Assembly: GCA_025526935.1 (NCBI GenBank)
Contig: JAHLKD010000097.1
Coordinates: 124,001-188,000, forward strand
Direction: 5' to 3'
DNA from: Cladochytrium replicatum
Taxonomy: Eukaryota > Chytridiomycota > Chytridiomycetes > Cladochytriales > Cladochytriaceae
DNA length: 64,000 nt
The position numbers were made by a program, and so were the translations under genes. Under the pieces are notes generated by a model. The model ran no database searches. It saw only the letters and a program-made list of their open reading frames with translations, and was not told where the DNA came from. This document shows, in pieces, positions 33,111 to 44,435 of the stretch (the stretch's first letter is position 1; each line of letters begins with the position of its first letter).

Positions 33111-36100
33111 ATGGATCTGGAGAAAGAGGAGAGAGGTGACAGCTCGGTCGTGGAAGTGAGCGACAGCCCGGATCACAGCAACTCTCAGACCGAGCTCAAC
33201 GAGCAGAGTGCAGTCTTGTCAGGATCAGATCTGCACGTCACTGGTAGGCAAAGTGCAACGTTGCCATCAGTAATGGTGCATACGCAACTGAAAGATAACC
33301 CAAAAGCTTACGGACTTTGATTTATTGAGCAGTTTTGGAAGACCACCAACTTAGTGTGAATGAGGAGAATGGGGGTTCGGAGAGCCATCTTGATACAACG
33401 GCGAAATCATCGTCCGAGTCTCCGACTAAGCCTATGAAGGATCACACAACCTCTGAGCAAAAGAATGTCCAGGAAGAAAAGCCTTCTTTGTCACCTCCCG
33501 TCACCGACGCAGAACGGTTAATGATAGTCACTCCACTAACCGATACTAATACCAAGAAACTCCCCGTCCCAGGAACTCCAATGCCCTTCAGCGCCATTCT
33601 AGAAGAAATAAAATCGCACGACCAGCAATTAGTTATCGTCGAGCAGGAGTTCCAAGAAGCGCAAACTGTTCTCTCGCAAGACGAAGCCCACTTTGGGAAG
33701 TTCCGAGTGGAGTTTGAACGCATGCGCAGGGTGGTTCAAAAATCAAACGACCGCTTGCAGAAGCTCTTCAAGAGCTTCGAGGAGTTATTTACAGAGTACA
33801 CTGCGAACCACGAGACAACACAGGAGCGACTCAAGGGACACCAGAGCGACGAGGCTACGCTTAAAGGTTTGAGGGAGCAGATCCGCAATGCGGAGGAGCA
33901 AGTGGACAGCTGTAACCGGCGCGAAGACTCTGCGAAAGAGGAGCTGCGACAAATCAAGCAGGAGATCTCCAACTTGTCGAATTCGCTGAAGCAGGGTGTT
34001 GGCCTCAGCACCATCCAAGAGCGGGCACTCAACGATCTGATGCAAGCAAAAGAGCAGAGCACGAGGGAGCTTGAGGCAGAGCTGGACAAAATCGTTCGGT
34101 TCCGCAATTCGATCGCAGAGATCTCGGATAAGATCCGAACGACCGACTCGTTCAAACGTGAACTTGAGCAAAGAATCTTTGAGTTGAAGGAGCATCATAC
34201 CCAGAAAAAGACAGACATCGACAACGAGATGCGGAACAAGGAGAGGCTGGAACGTGATCTTAGAGAGTTGCGCGTAGTTGTGAGTATTAAGTCACAGGAA
34301 GTCCGAGGGAAGCAAGACGCAGCAAATAGAGCGACTGACGACATATCCATACTTGAAAGTCAGATCAAGAGCCAACGCTCCATGCTCGAGAAACTCCGCA
34401 AGGACCAGGAAAACTTACAAAGCAGAGCATCAAAGCTTCAACAAGACTGTGATGATCAGTCGAAAGTTACCAACGAGATTGTGGAAGAAAATGAGCTGAT
34501 GCAGCGTGAATACTCCATCAAGGAAAAGGACTTTCTCAAGAACCGTGCCGAAATAAAGAAGATCAATCGTCTCAAAGATGCTCTGATCAAGAAAAACCGG
34601 TCTCTGGAGGAAGAGAAGGTCGTAGTAGAAGCAGAAAGGAAAGATTTGAAGGCTCAAATCGAAGAAATAACAGTCGAAACCGACCGGCTGAGGAGGGAGC
34701 TGGACATTGACAAAAAGACTCTTGATGATCTGATAAGAGAAAAGGATCTCTTAGATGATAACTTGGAGCACACGCAGGGAGAGTCCGAAAAGCATCATAA
34801 ACTCGTCGCACTGCAACAACAGACGACGCATAATCTAGAATTGGAGCTGCAACGGTACCGTCAGGACGTCAACCAACAGCTCAAAGTCCTTTCTCGGCTT
34901 AAAAGCGAGCGTGACATGTACGTCGACGAGGCAGTCAGGCTTCAGTCCCAATGCGTCAAAGGACTCCAATCTATTAAGGAAAGGGAGCTCCAAATATATG
35001 AGTTCAAGAAGAAGATGGTGCAATCCGAGACGAAGCTGAAGCACCAGCAGAATCTCTACGAAGCAGTCCAGAGCGACCGCAACCTCCACTGCAAGCACCT
35101 GATTGAGTCCCAGGCGGAGATATCAGAGATGAAACGCCGGCTCAAGGTCATGAACTACCAGATTAACGGGTTCAAAGAGGACATCACGTCCAAAGAAGAA
35201 GCTCTAACGCGGGAGGTCGCCGAAAACCAGAAGCTCAGCGAGGATATCCAGGTCATCACAGATGAGATCAAGACCCTCAAAAACCAGAATGAGATCGCCC
35301 AGGCGTACATCCGCTCACAATCTGCAGAGGAGTTCAAATTGAATCAATTTGTCAAGGAAGCCGAGATGGAGCGTTCAAGGCAGGAGAACGCTGTGCAGGT
35401 TCTCATCAGCGAAAGAGACAATTTGTCCGCCCAGCTGATCCGCCAGAACGAGGAGCTCACTAAAGTGTACGATAAAATCAAAACGCAGCAGTCTTCCCTG
35501 ATTAGGAGTGAGAACCATTACGCGGAGCGGCTCAAGACTATCGGGAACCTTCAGAGACGGATCGCGTTGATCAAGCATCAGCGGCGAATGCTTCAGAGGG
35601 ACACCGAGAAGCGCACAGTGATGAAGCATACAATCTGTCGGATGCAAAATGAGCTCGTCCGTGAGAAGACGCGGATGAAGGCGCTCGAAGAGGAACTGGA
35701 GAATCCCGTAAATGTTCATCGGTGGAGGAAGCTCGAAGGTTCGAACCCGAAAGCGTTCGAAATGATCCAGGTTCTGCATGCCCTCCAGAAGAAACTGATC
35801 GCAAAAGCACAGGAGGACAAAGAGAAGGAAGAGGAAATTCAAAAGAAGGAGGAAACGTACCTTCAACTTAAAGCGACTCTGGCGAAACAAGTTGGCCCCG
35901 AAGCTTTGGAGCAGTTGACAGAGTTCCAGCAAACTCTTAAGGACAAAAATATGCAGCTCAGACATATGGACACAGAATTGAACATGTACCAGGCTCAAAT
36001 CCGAGAGCACCGGTACGCCGTTGAGAAGTTAGATGGGATGTTGGTAAGTATGAAGTGGCGGTATGTGGAGCTGTCCAGGGGAAAGATACTTGAGTACAGC

Positions 36101-36367
36101 GGGAAGCGGTTGAGATCGGCATCTACAGCTACATCCACGATTTCTGGAGTCGCAAATGTCAGCTGGACTCCTTTTCCCAACCTCCCACCTCTGCCATCAT
36201 TGGCTCCTTCTGATGCTGATTCCAGAAAGGATGGCAGAGGACCTGAAGAGGCATGGCTACCGCCAACAGAAGAGTCAAATAATGAAAGTCACCCTGCAGA
36301 TTTTGGACGACAAGAAGAATTTGCAACCGAAAACAATGACGATGGCGTCCAAACAGTCACACTGTAA
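33111..36367 (+). CDS. CFAP58: CFAP58 (CCDC147), axonemal coiled-coil protein
   Basis: Cilia and flagella associated protein 58, a coiled-coil protein needed for motile cilium assembly and radial-spoke/mid-piece organisation. Two exons, about 33111-33253 and 33331-36367. The first encodes an acidic start (MDLEKEERGDSSVVEVSDSP); the second continues VLEDHQLSVNEENGG and is open for about 1010 codons. From residue about 110 to 950 it is almost unbroken heptad coiled coil. The family block near the C-terminus is clear: VHRWRKLEGSNPKAFEMIQV, LHALQKKLIAKAQEDKEK, and LAKQVGPEALEQLTEFQQTL then ELNMYQAQI. A proline/serine tail (WTPFPNLPPLPSLAPSDADS) follows. Length of about 1055 is longer than animal CFAP58 (about 870) because of N- and C-terminal extensions. 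Intact. It shows that the organism makes flagellated cells. Confidence 0.88.
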
Positions 36368-36441
36368 TCTTTCAACAAACTTCAACATGAATATACATAC
36401 ATACACCGTTCATTTTCAAAAACCGTAAAACGTGGTCAAGT

Positions 36442-38899
36442 TCAATCAGCAAGCTCAGAAAATGCCGATTGGACGTTCTCGAGACCTTCCAAAATCTCCC
36501 TGAACTCTTCAACGGTTAGACCCTGTCCGCCTTTCCCGTCGCCTGCGTATCGCAGAAATTGTGCAGTTCCAAGCCCTTCGGCAGCTCCCATTGTGACATG
36601 CACCAGATTTTGCATTGCTGGAGTAGTCTGTAGAAGTGACATAACTGGGACCTGTATGACGGGCTCATCTACGAACAGGGAGTTAAAAGGTACAGGACTC
36701 CCAGTGCGTTCCTCACCACTTCGTTTCCTGTATTTCAAAATCAAAAGGCGTTCTGTGTCGCTTCATGCATTCTGGACTTACGTAAATGGATCAATATACC
36801 CAGAGGTTGTGACTTGTGGATCAAAGAACTGGGGATATGCTTCACCAAGGGGAAAGGCGAGAGAGCTTATTCGCCTTTCATCGCAAAAGTTAAAAGCTTC
36901 CTTCATCAAAGGAATAGATAACTACATACCTCTGAGTGTAACCCATCGGGCACATGAACGACGAAAGGAAAGCGTCAAGACTTGATGGGAATTCTTCAAC
37001 AGCGCGACTGAATTAATTAATTATTAGAAAGAGAGCAGAAGCTTCGCATCGACAAGTTTACCGTGAAGCTCTAGGAAGGACATCGGCGAGTCCACGTACA
37101 GAACAGAATTGTGCAGCCACAGTATCGGTCTACAGCAGAACAATCTTGATAAATATTGCCATTACGAGCGCAAAACGTTGTCATACCACATAGCTGAGGT
37201 CGCCGGAAGAGAGACCTTCTAGCCAAGGTACGCGGGCCTTTTGATCATACTTCACAACTGAGGAGATTGCTTCCGAGTCCGATGCTGAGGGCCAAATCGG
37301 GAGCGGCATTGCTGTTGACAGCGAAGCCATGTTGCACAATCGCGAAGGAGCTGTCATCATCGTGACCAAATCATGCATGTGCGCTGGGTCTCTTTTGTAT
37401 CTAGACCAGTTCTTCAGCAGGTTCTTCGAATTTTGTCCAATAATTTACAAACCGTTGAGGAAGAGTAAGTGTTTCGATAGCGGCTGAAATGTATGCGCTT
37501 GTTCTATAAGCTGAAGATATCTGTTGAATTGCTAAATTAGTTGATTCCTTTCTCGAACTAATACGATGACTCACAGATGTAACATGCTTCCATACTCGAT
37601 CGTTTGCATGTTTATGAGAGGCGAATATAGGAACAAACGAGAGCGCAGAATGCTGGGAAAGCTTCTCAATCATCAGGGCGAGGTTAACCTTCTTAAACAA
37701 ATCGCGCTCGAACTGCATAAACGGATTCAGCAGAACCACACAAATTATCGGGTATCTCCAATCGAACCTGTTTCGAGTTTGTAATTTGATTCACGCTGTA
37801 AGGATTGGATGTATTTCCCCACACTCCATAAACAGTAATCGCAGTCTTCGGCGATTCTTCACGCAGATACTCGATTAAGTTGGTTGACAGTCCCGCGAAA
37901 CCGTTATTGCAGTCTGCAAACATGTTGAAGCCCTAAACACAAGAAATTAATACTTGAACGCGATCGGACTCATCAACACATTACCTGGATTGAATCGCTT
38001 TCTTCGACAAAGAATCGAATTGCGTTTTCAACTACATCTTCTGTCTGACTCCCAAGCCGGGTGAGATACTTCAGGGATGGTACGGCATCACTTACCCACT
38101 CCCGATCACCTAACAGTGAATATCCTTGTGAGTATGTGTCAAAGGATCCCAAGCCTGTTGAATGGGCCACTGTCTCTTCTTGGTCCGTCCATGAAGGCTT
38201 GTGTTGATATTGCGGGATTTCAACTGCTGTGTGTGGGTGGTAGAATAAGCGGTTGAAGTCGGACCACACATCGACGACTTTGTCCAGCACGTTTCCGTAA
38301 TTCTGCTGCTCTGATCCATCGGCCTGACCCACTGCGTCTTCTTCAGAAAGATGGCGTAGATACTCATTTTGTGGGTATGGCTCCTGCACGATGCTGTAAA
38401 CATCGCCTCCCCTTTCAAATCGTGATCAGGATCGTTTGATGAGAAAGCTGGCCCGCCCCTTACCAAGTTGCTGCATCAACTGATATTGGAGGTTTATAAA
38501 GGTCAGAAATCTTTTTTAATGTTCGAAAGCTTCCTGAAAAAACCACATCAATTGGCTATCGCGTCTGTTCTGAATGAGATGCACCTCGAAGGTCAAATAA
38601 AACGAGTCGCGGTGTGAATGTTTCTCCTCCCTATTTGGAAACGTATAAGTAACCTTGAGATCTTCGTATTTTTGCGCACCCATAATGATTGCCCGGTCCG
38701 AAACAGCACGTCATGGTCAATCTCCCTTTCAGGGGAAGCATTGTTTTCACTTGCGCGGAAGTACTCGTCCTACCGAGAGGTAAGTCTTGTGGCCATTCAC
38801 ATTTCTACACTGATCCAAACTCACCTGGGTGTTCCAGAAGTGCGTCCCAACGAAATTAGCGTGATGTCCCAACTGCAGGGTGATGATTTCCCTTCCCAT
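36442..38899 (-). CDS. DML1: Misato / Dml1 (tubulin-like mitochondrial distribution protein)
   Basis: Dml1/Misato1 is a tubulin/FtsZ-related protein involved in mitochondrial and mtDNA distribution. ATG at 38899 opens MGREIITLQLGHHANFVGTH then FWNTQ, the family start. Following exons, with frames restored by splicing, give DEYFRASENNASPEREIDHD, VLFRTGQSLWGGETFTPRLV, LFDLRGSFRTLKKISDLYKP, WGGDVYSIVQEPYPQNEYLR, KVVDVWSDFNRLFYHPHTAV, AIRFFVEESDSIQGFNMFAD, CNNGFAGLSTNLIEYLREES and FERDLFKKVNLALMIEKLSQ. The C-terminus reads AYPQFFDPQVTTSGYIDPF then LTVEEFREILEGLENVQSAF, ending SELAD at 36442. At least nine short introns. Lies tail to tail with CFAP58, separated by 74 bp. No break found. Confidence 0.88.
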
Positions 38900-39470
38900 C
38901 CTGTCAGAACTGAAGCCACACCACTCACTTTCCAAATCAAACAACCAGCAAATTTTAAGTGACTGATATCTCACAATGGCAGCTTCAACTCCGCTCCATG
39001 GTGAGTGCTGCTGGTCGATGAAAGGAAGCTGCTGAAATGTTCCGTTTCAGTTTCTCAACAACAAGAACTCGCATCTTCGTTTCCCGGCCGGAAGGTTTGC
39101 CGGTTTGAAGATATTCAATTGCCACCTCACCCTTTTCGCTTTCCAGTTTTATCGGACATTACACAGACCGGCGCACCGCGGTAAACAACGACTTGAGTCG
39201 CTTATTATCCTTCTTTTTGATACCGACCTTGAAAGGCATCCATGGGATGCATTTCTGGAGCTAGTCCGGTTTCGACTTGGCGAAGTGTGTGACGGGAAAC
39301 TGCCGCTTTTGGTTCGCCGCGATTGCTGAGATTATTCAGAAGAGCAGATTTTGGAGATCAGACCACGTCGACTCTCCGGAATGGGTCTGCGACACAGGTG
39401 GACAACAGGCGCAACACCAGCGCAAAATCTCTCTGCCATCGAAAGATCTCAGTCGAACCAAAAAGCAAAA
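38900..39470. other. Intergenic; Misato promoter side
   Basis: Includes the Misato promoter next to 38899. A short ATG frame at 38976 (MAASTPLH followed by a GTGAGT donor) could be a first exon of the ATP23-like gene downstream or chance. Nothing else recognised. Confidence 0.35.
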
Positions 39471-39952
39471 TGCGACCGATGAAGGGAAAGTTGCTCCGAA
39501 ACAGCCCGATAGTTCGATTCATGTTGCACGAGCTTGAAAAAGCCGGGTGCCCGTTCACGGAGGAGCATCTTCAATGCGTACAATGCAATTCAACAAGAGC
39601 AGGCGCATTCTGTGCACAGCATGGAGTATGTGCATTGCTGATCATATGGAAATGACATCAAAGTGCTGATCTCTCGGATCCCACTTATTTACAATAGGTT
39701 TTGCTGTGTCAGAATCAGCTCGTATCAAAGACGCACATGGAGGATGCAATCACAGACGAGTTCATCCACGCTTTCGATCACTGCACTATAAAATGGACTG
39801 GACGAATTGTGGCACTAAGCATGCACAGAGATCAGGGCAGCGAGTCTCAGTGGAGGCTGCAGATTCACACGCTAGCTCCGGAGATGGCGCCGAGGTGTCT
39901 CGAAACAACATCAGGTACGAGTGGTGCCGGGACATGGACTATGTTTCATTGA
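39471..39952 (+). pseudogene. ATP23-like mitochondrial metalloprotease, decayed
   Basis: Related to Atp23, the intermembrane-space metallopeptidase that processes Atp6. The plus strand reads KLLRNSPIVRFMLHELEKAG then CPFTEEHLQCVQCNSTRAGA, an intron of about 70 bp, then VLLCQNQLVSKTHMEDAITD and EFIHAFDHC. The zinc motif, normally HELIHAFDH, reads DEFIHAFDH, so the first histidine is replaced by aspartate (GAC). Right after FDHC a one- or two-base change shifts the frame; the family continuation YKMDWTNCGTKHAQ is found in the next frame (about 39787-39830). The C-terminal half (cysteine-rich in Atp23) is then poorly conserved. Loss of the catalytic histidine plus a frameshift indicates a dead copy. 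A functional ATP23 is expected elsewhere in the genome. Confidence 0.78.
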
Positions 39953-40055
39953 GTTTTGTTTTCTCAAGGCGGGTGTTCTATTTGGTTTGATATGATTTCT
40001 GCCACCTAAACATGTACGAAGTGATAAGAGTTATGTTTGAGCAATCCATCGCGTC

Positions 40056-40905
40056 ATGAACCGAACCTTTTGCACTACGAATCCCAAGCCGAAGCCTGTC
40101 TCAACGATGCTATCGCTTCAGTCAGTTAGAATCAAACCACTGGGATAAATGTGGTCTTGTCGTCTGCATGATCTCTAATGCCTATCGCCTTGTGTCGACA
40201 GATGCAAGAGTAGATTCTGTTGAAGTGAAAATCAAGACGCTTGAGGCTGAGGTGGTACGCTTTCGAGAACAAATGTCCAAAAGGCGGGAAGGACCAGCCA
40301 AGGCATGCCTTTCTTCTCTAGCGACATGATTTTGCGGGAGGCGAAATATTTCCATATATTCTGGATTACTGACTCAAATATGATGATTTTCGTAACCTAC
40401 AAACAGAATGTGTGGTGAAGCAGTGGGCGTTACGAGTTTTGAAGCAGAAGAGATATAGTGTCACATTGGAGGATGTGAGCTGTGGAATAATCACACATGT
40501 CAATATAGGTAATTAGGTATGCGGGCAGAGAGATGCATTGGCCCAGCAGACTTTCAACATTGAACAAGGTGAGAGGACGACCTCCTCCTTGCTGGTTCTG
40601 GCTTATCAGTTGCCATTCTCAGCACAATTGCCACAGAGTATCTGAAGAATACCATGGTTACTGTCGATGCCATGAAGATGGCAAACAAAGAGCTGAAAAG
40701 TCAATGCACTAAGATCAGCATTGACAAAATCGACGATTTTGCCCTTTTGGTCTTGTTGAATTTCAGAAAACGATTAATCGTTACATTTATGAGAATGCAA
40801 GATGAAATTGGGGATCTGCTTGAGCAGGCAAACGAAGTGCATGAGATGATTGGGCGGATGTACCGTTCTCCCGAGCAGCTTCTCTTGGTTGCATATGTCC
40901 AACTT
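40056..40905 (+). pseudogene. VPS60/CHMP5-like ESCRT-III subunit, decayed
   Basis: Colinear with Vps60/CHMP5, an ESCRT-III protein of multivesicular body sorting. ATG at 40056 gives MNRTFCTTNPKPK, but LNDAIASV follows one frame off (about 40098-40125). After an intron ending GTCGACAG near 40199 comes ARVDSVEVKIKTLEAEVVRF and REQMSKRREGPAK. The next exon has VVKQWALRVLKQK, again out of phase, and then diverges. TFNIEQ is followed by EYLKNTMVTVDAMKMANKEL and KISIDKID at about 40640-40735. MQDEIGDLLEQANEVHEMIG then RMYRSPEQL ends it at about 40880; the usual C-terminal MIM tail is lost. At least two frameshifts and unclear splice sites make this a pseudogene. Confidence 0.82.
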
Positions 40906-42557
40906 CGTTTTTTTTGGTCAAGACATTTCCTCACATTGGCGTTCCAACCAACCCATCATTTGACATGTCAAACAGAAGACTCCTGATCGGGCCAATAGAG
41001 ACAGCAGCAGCAGCTTGGCCAGCTGCTCACCAAACACCTCAAGACCAGAATGCTCTTCTCACTTCAGAGGGGTCACCTGATGCTTGTGGGCTTTTGTTTT
41101 GCCATCTGGCTTTGTTGACCAGCCCTTCTTTGCGCTGGAGTTGCGGTAACTGTCATACCAATATGTCCCTTCTTCATCCCAGATCTCCATGAGATCCAGC
41201 AGTGCGTCAGCTGACTGGTTCTCCCAGGATCAGTAGGCATGATTTGCATCTGAGTCTGAGTCAGTTTTCTTGGACCCCTTCTGACCAGAGCCCTCTGCGT
41301 CGTCACTTTTGGGAGCGGCTGTTCGTGTTGGAGTCTGCTGATCATCTCAAGTCACTCAGGTATAGCTGCCTTGCAAATCTCGTGAAGACAAAAATTGAGT
41401 GGTTCGAATCCCAGAATCGCAAGGCTGCCAGTATGATGAAGAACATGGGGGAAGGAGTGACGGAGGAGGACGTCGCATTTGGATACTCCATCTGGGCAGA
41501 AAAACAGAAGGGAAAATTCCCTAATTTTGATCGGCTCGACAAATTCATGGGGGAACAAATCTCCAACTCTGGCTGTTCTCCAGGCCAGCCTGGTCCGAAC
41601 AAGAGATCGTACACTTCATAGTGTGACATGATTTCATCTGGTGGATTTGCACAAATATGACGGTGATGGTGGAGGAGCATGAATTGGATGCTGTCTCTGA
41701 AATTTTGAGATCTCGAGAGTCAGCCCCACTCACCAAGCCATACAAGATAATTTTCTCAATGCCAATCAATGCAACAATCACTCTTCTGGTGTAGAGCTCG
41801 ACACTCCCTTCGGCTATACCAACGCAATCCGCAACATCAAACAGGGAAGCTCTGTTTCCTGATCAACAGAACTGGTACAGTGCAACTGGCAACTGAAATT
41901 GAACCGGCCGGCGGCCGCTGCTGGAATGCAGCGTTGTTGTGCAAAATGGAATCCATGTGGAGTTCACTGACAATGTGGAAGAAGCACTCCTTTGTGACAC
42001 AAACTTTTGAAGGAATCGATGTGCTTCCATACTCATCAATCATGGAAAGTATCCTTCTCCACCATCTTGTTCAACGTGTGTGCGGCGTTCTTCATGATAC
42101 TGCATATTCTCAGCTTTGTCAAACATATCCAGTACCATTTTGATCTGGTTGTCAAGTTCAGATTCTTCCTGAGTCAAACAAACCATCACCAAACAGCAAA
42201 TCATAAGCTGCAAGGTTATCCACGCCCTTCTCAATCTGACGGATATTCTGTTCTTGCACAGAATACTTGACCATCCTGAATATGTGGAACGTGGCCGTGG
42301 TTTGATTTTGTGGATTTTTTGGTGGTATCAAACATCAGCCACAGGGCCTCACCGCTGTTTGTATTCTATTGGCTACCCTATGTGGCGCGGTATGTATATT
42401 CAAATCCCAAAATGCAAGCTGATCAAATGAGTTTTTCAAGTTTGACACCCCCTAACATATCTAATAGGTTGAAATACACTGGTTTACACAGATTTTAACA
42501 GATTAAGAGTCTGTTGCTCTAACCTCAAGCTAACCCTTGTCTCATTGCTTCTGGGTC
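40906..42557. other. Degraded accessory DNA
   Basis: No supportable gene. Fragments with coding appearance occur on both strands (for example minus strand about 41110-41220, LLDLMEIWDEEGTYWYDSYR, and plus strand about 41400-41620, GVTEEDVAFGYSIWAEKQKG) and look like broken mobile-element proteins, but I cannot name the family. A 40-bp repeat shared with 46073-46111 lies at 42457-42496, just before the LTR element. Confidence 0.35.
42457..42496 (+). repeat. Dispersed repeat, copy 1 of 2
   Basis: TATCTAATAGGTTGAAATAC followed by ACTGGTTTACACAGATTTT; the same sequence with one substitution occurs at 46073-46111. The two copies flank the LTR element region from either side. Confidence 0.75.
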
Positions 42558-43033
42558 TGTTAAAAACCAAGGGCTTCTCCTGGCAGCGGTAGGGCGTCTT
42601 TAGCTGTACTGTAGCTAGCACAACAGCTCCAGGTTCCGTCTCTTGGCCCAGTACCTGTTCTCCCAGGTGTGTATATGCCTAATACTCCGACAGGCTGTAC
42701 ACTACACCCAAGCTGGTCAGGCAACCAGGGAATGCTGTGGTCAAAGACATTGGTCACATCAACTCCTATATTCAAGTGAACAGTGCGTGTGGGCATACCT
42801 GTGGTCAAAGACATTGGTCACATCAACTCAAAGGACCAAGCCACACCACATTCCCCACTAAATGCCAAGATCACTCCACACAGGACCTGCCAAACATGGA
42901 TATAAATACATGAAATACAAGTCCATAAATAAGAATGAAGAGGGATTGACAAAAAAACTCTCAGGTCAAAGAGAAAAAAGACAACCCAAAGGATAACCCA
43001 TTAGCAAACAGTCTGATATGCTAGTTTTTAACA
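42558..43033 (-). repeat. Left LTR (3' LTR if the element is on the minus strand)
   Basis: 476 bp, TG...CA ends with 10-bp inverted termini TGTTAAAAAC. Contains a TATA-like TATAAATACATG at about 42901. Same sequence as the LTR at 44436-44911. Confidence 0.88.
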
Positions 43034-43429
43034 GATGCCGCCTCGAAGACGATACACTGGGTCACCGTGTATCGCTCGTCAAAAAAGACAAAAAAGAAAA
43101 CATACGATAGAGAAACAGAAGGAATGTGTGTGGAGTTCACAACTAAACTTACACAACCCCCAATCCAATATGACTGACTTCGAAATTTAGAAAGGACCAA
43201 AGGGATAGAGTACTCTGCTCGTACCATTTCAGGCATTCTAGATCAAAGATCAAGGTAGACCACAATGGGCCCATAACATACGAAACCCCAGTGTGGTGGA
43301 ATCGCAAGCAAAAGCGCAGGTGCAAAGCTAAACAACAATGCAAGTGCAGAAGCGGTGAACGAGACTAACTAGCAACGTTCTAATGGTAAGTGTCAAGGAA
43401 CTGAGAGTGCAAGCTGATGAATGCAAAAA

Positions 43430-44288
43430 TCAGGGATCCTCCATGACAAAACCCAAAGACAAAAGAGTGGAAGCTTGTGCACTAGCAACACCAGCTACGA
43501 TAGGGGTATATAACACAAAAAATCCAGATTCAACTGGCGCAGGTGGTTTCTTCAAAAGCCGTTGACACATGTTGGTCTGTAACAGATCGAAAGGAAACCT
43601 CTTCATGGTATGCTGTGTCCAGAAACCAAGGTGATGTCTATGTGAAGACAACCGTGGGAAACAAAACGCGTCACGTGCTGCGCCACATGCCCGAATTTGA
43701 TGGAAACTCGTCAACGTGAAGTAGACCCCAATCTCCAAGCCCAGAAAAGTCCCGCAAACTTCATGTATCCGCGTTGCGCGCGATGCATCCACAGGCAATG
43801 GAGGTGCCATCTCAAGAAACAATGGAGTTGTTGAAGGAAACAAAGTTCATGATGCATGCATACGGACATGTCACCATAACTCTGCAGGCAGCCAACGAAA
43901 CCGAGCGAGCAATACACGAATCGATTCGCAATGCGTAGGCGATGGTTTTGATAGGCACTTGCCGTGGTCCAGCGAGAACTGACGGATCAAAGCTGAAAGC
44001 TTCGAAATGCTGTAGCTCCATGAATCCTCTGCCAAATGACGCGAGCTGGGCACCAATCAATCTGGCTTGATGAGACGGTTCTTCTGAGGTACTGTTCGCG
44101 ACGATCAGACAAGAATTGGCGAAATCAAAAATCGAAGACCTCTGGAGCAGACCAAAGGTAGTGAAGTTGGTCAAAAGGCTCAGGAGCAAAGATAGCAACA
44201 TCAGAAAGCGAGGAAAGCGATGGTCTGTCGGAATTCCTCTCAAAAAAGTGTGCCAGAGTCCCCAGAGCAAAAAGAAGGTTGAAACCAC
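43430..44288 (-). other. Unidentified overlapping reading frames inside the LTR element
   Basis: Minus strand, three long overlapping frames: one entering from the LTR and ending at 44125 (contains RWWFHPGSITFLSQSVWTDT and YANGFCSLCISSIPGGFNLL), one at 43812-44288 (158 codons, with QARLIGAQLASFGRGFMELQ), and one at 43430-43843 (137 codons, with RIHEVCGTFLGLEIGVYFTL). The order and overlaps could be one gene joined by short introns or frameshifts, or a captured host fragment. None matches a retroelement protein or another family I can name. Confidence 0.35.
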
Positions 44289-44435
44289 CAGGGATGCTCG
44301 AGATACATAAGGAGCAAAACCCGTTCGCGTAGGAGGTGAGAATCGATCCTGAGAATCCTCCGTATCTGTAGTTCCATGTGTCGGTCCACACCGACTGAGA
44401 CAAGAAGGTAATAGATCCTGGATGAAACCACCACC

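Noticed and set aside
35375-36010. 211-codon minus-strand reading frame
   Set aside because: Leucine-rich antisense of the CFAP58 coiled coil.
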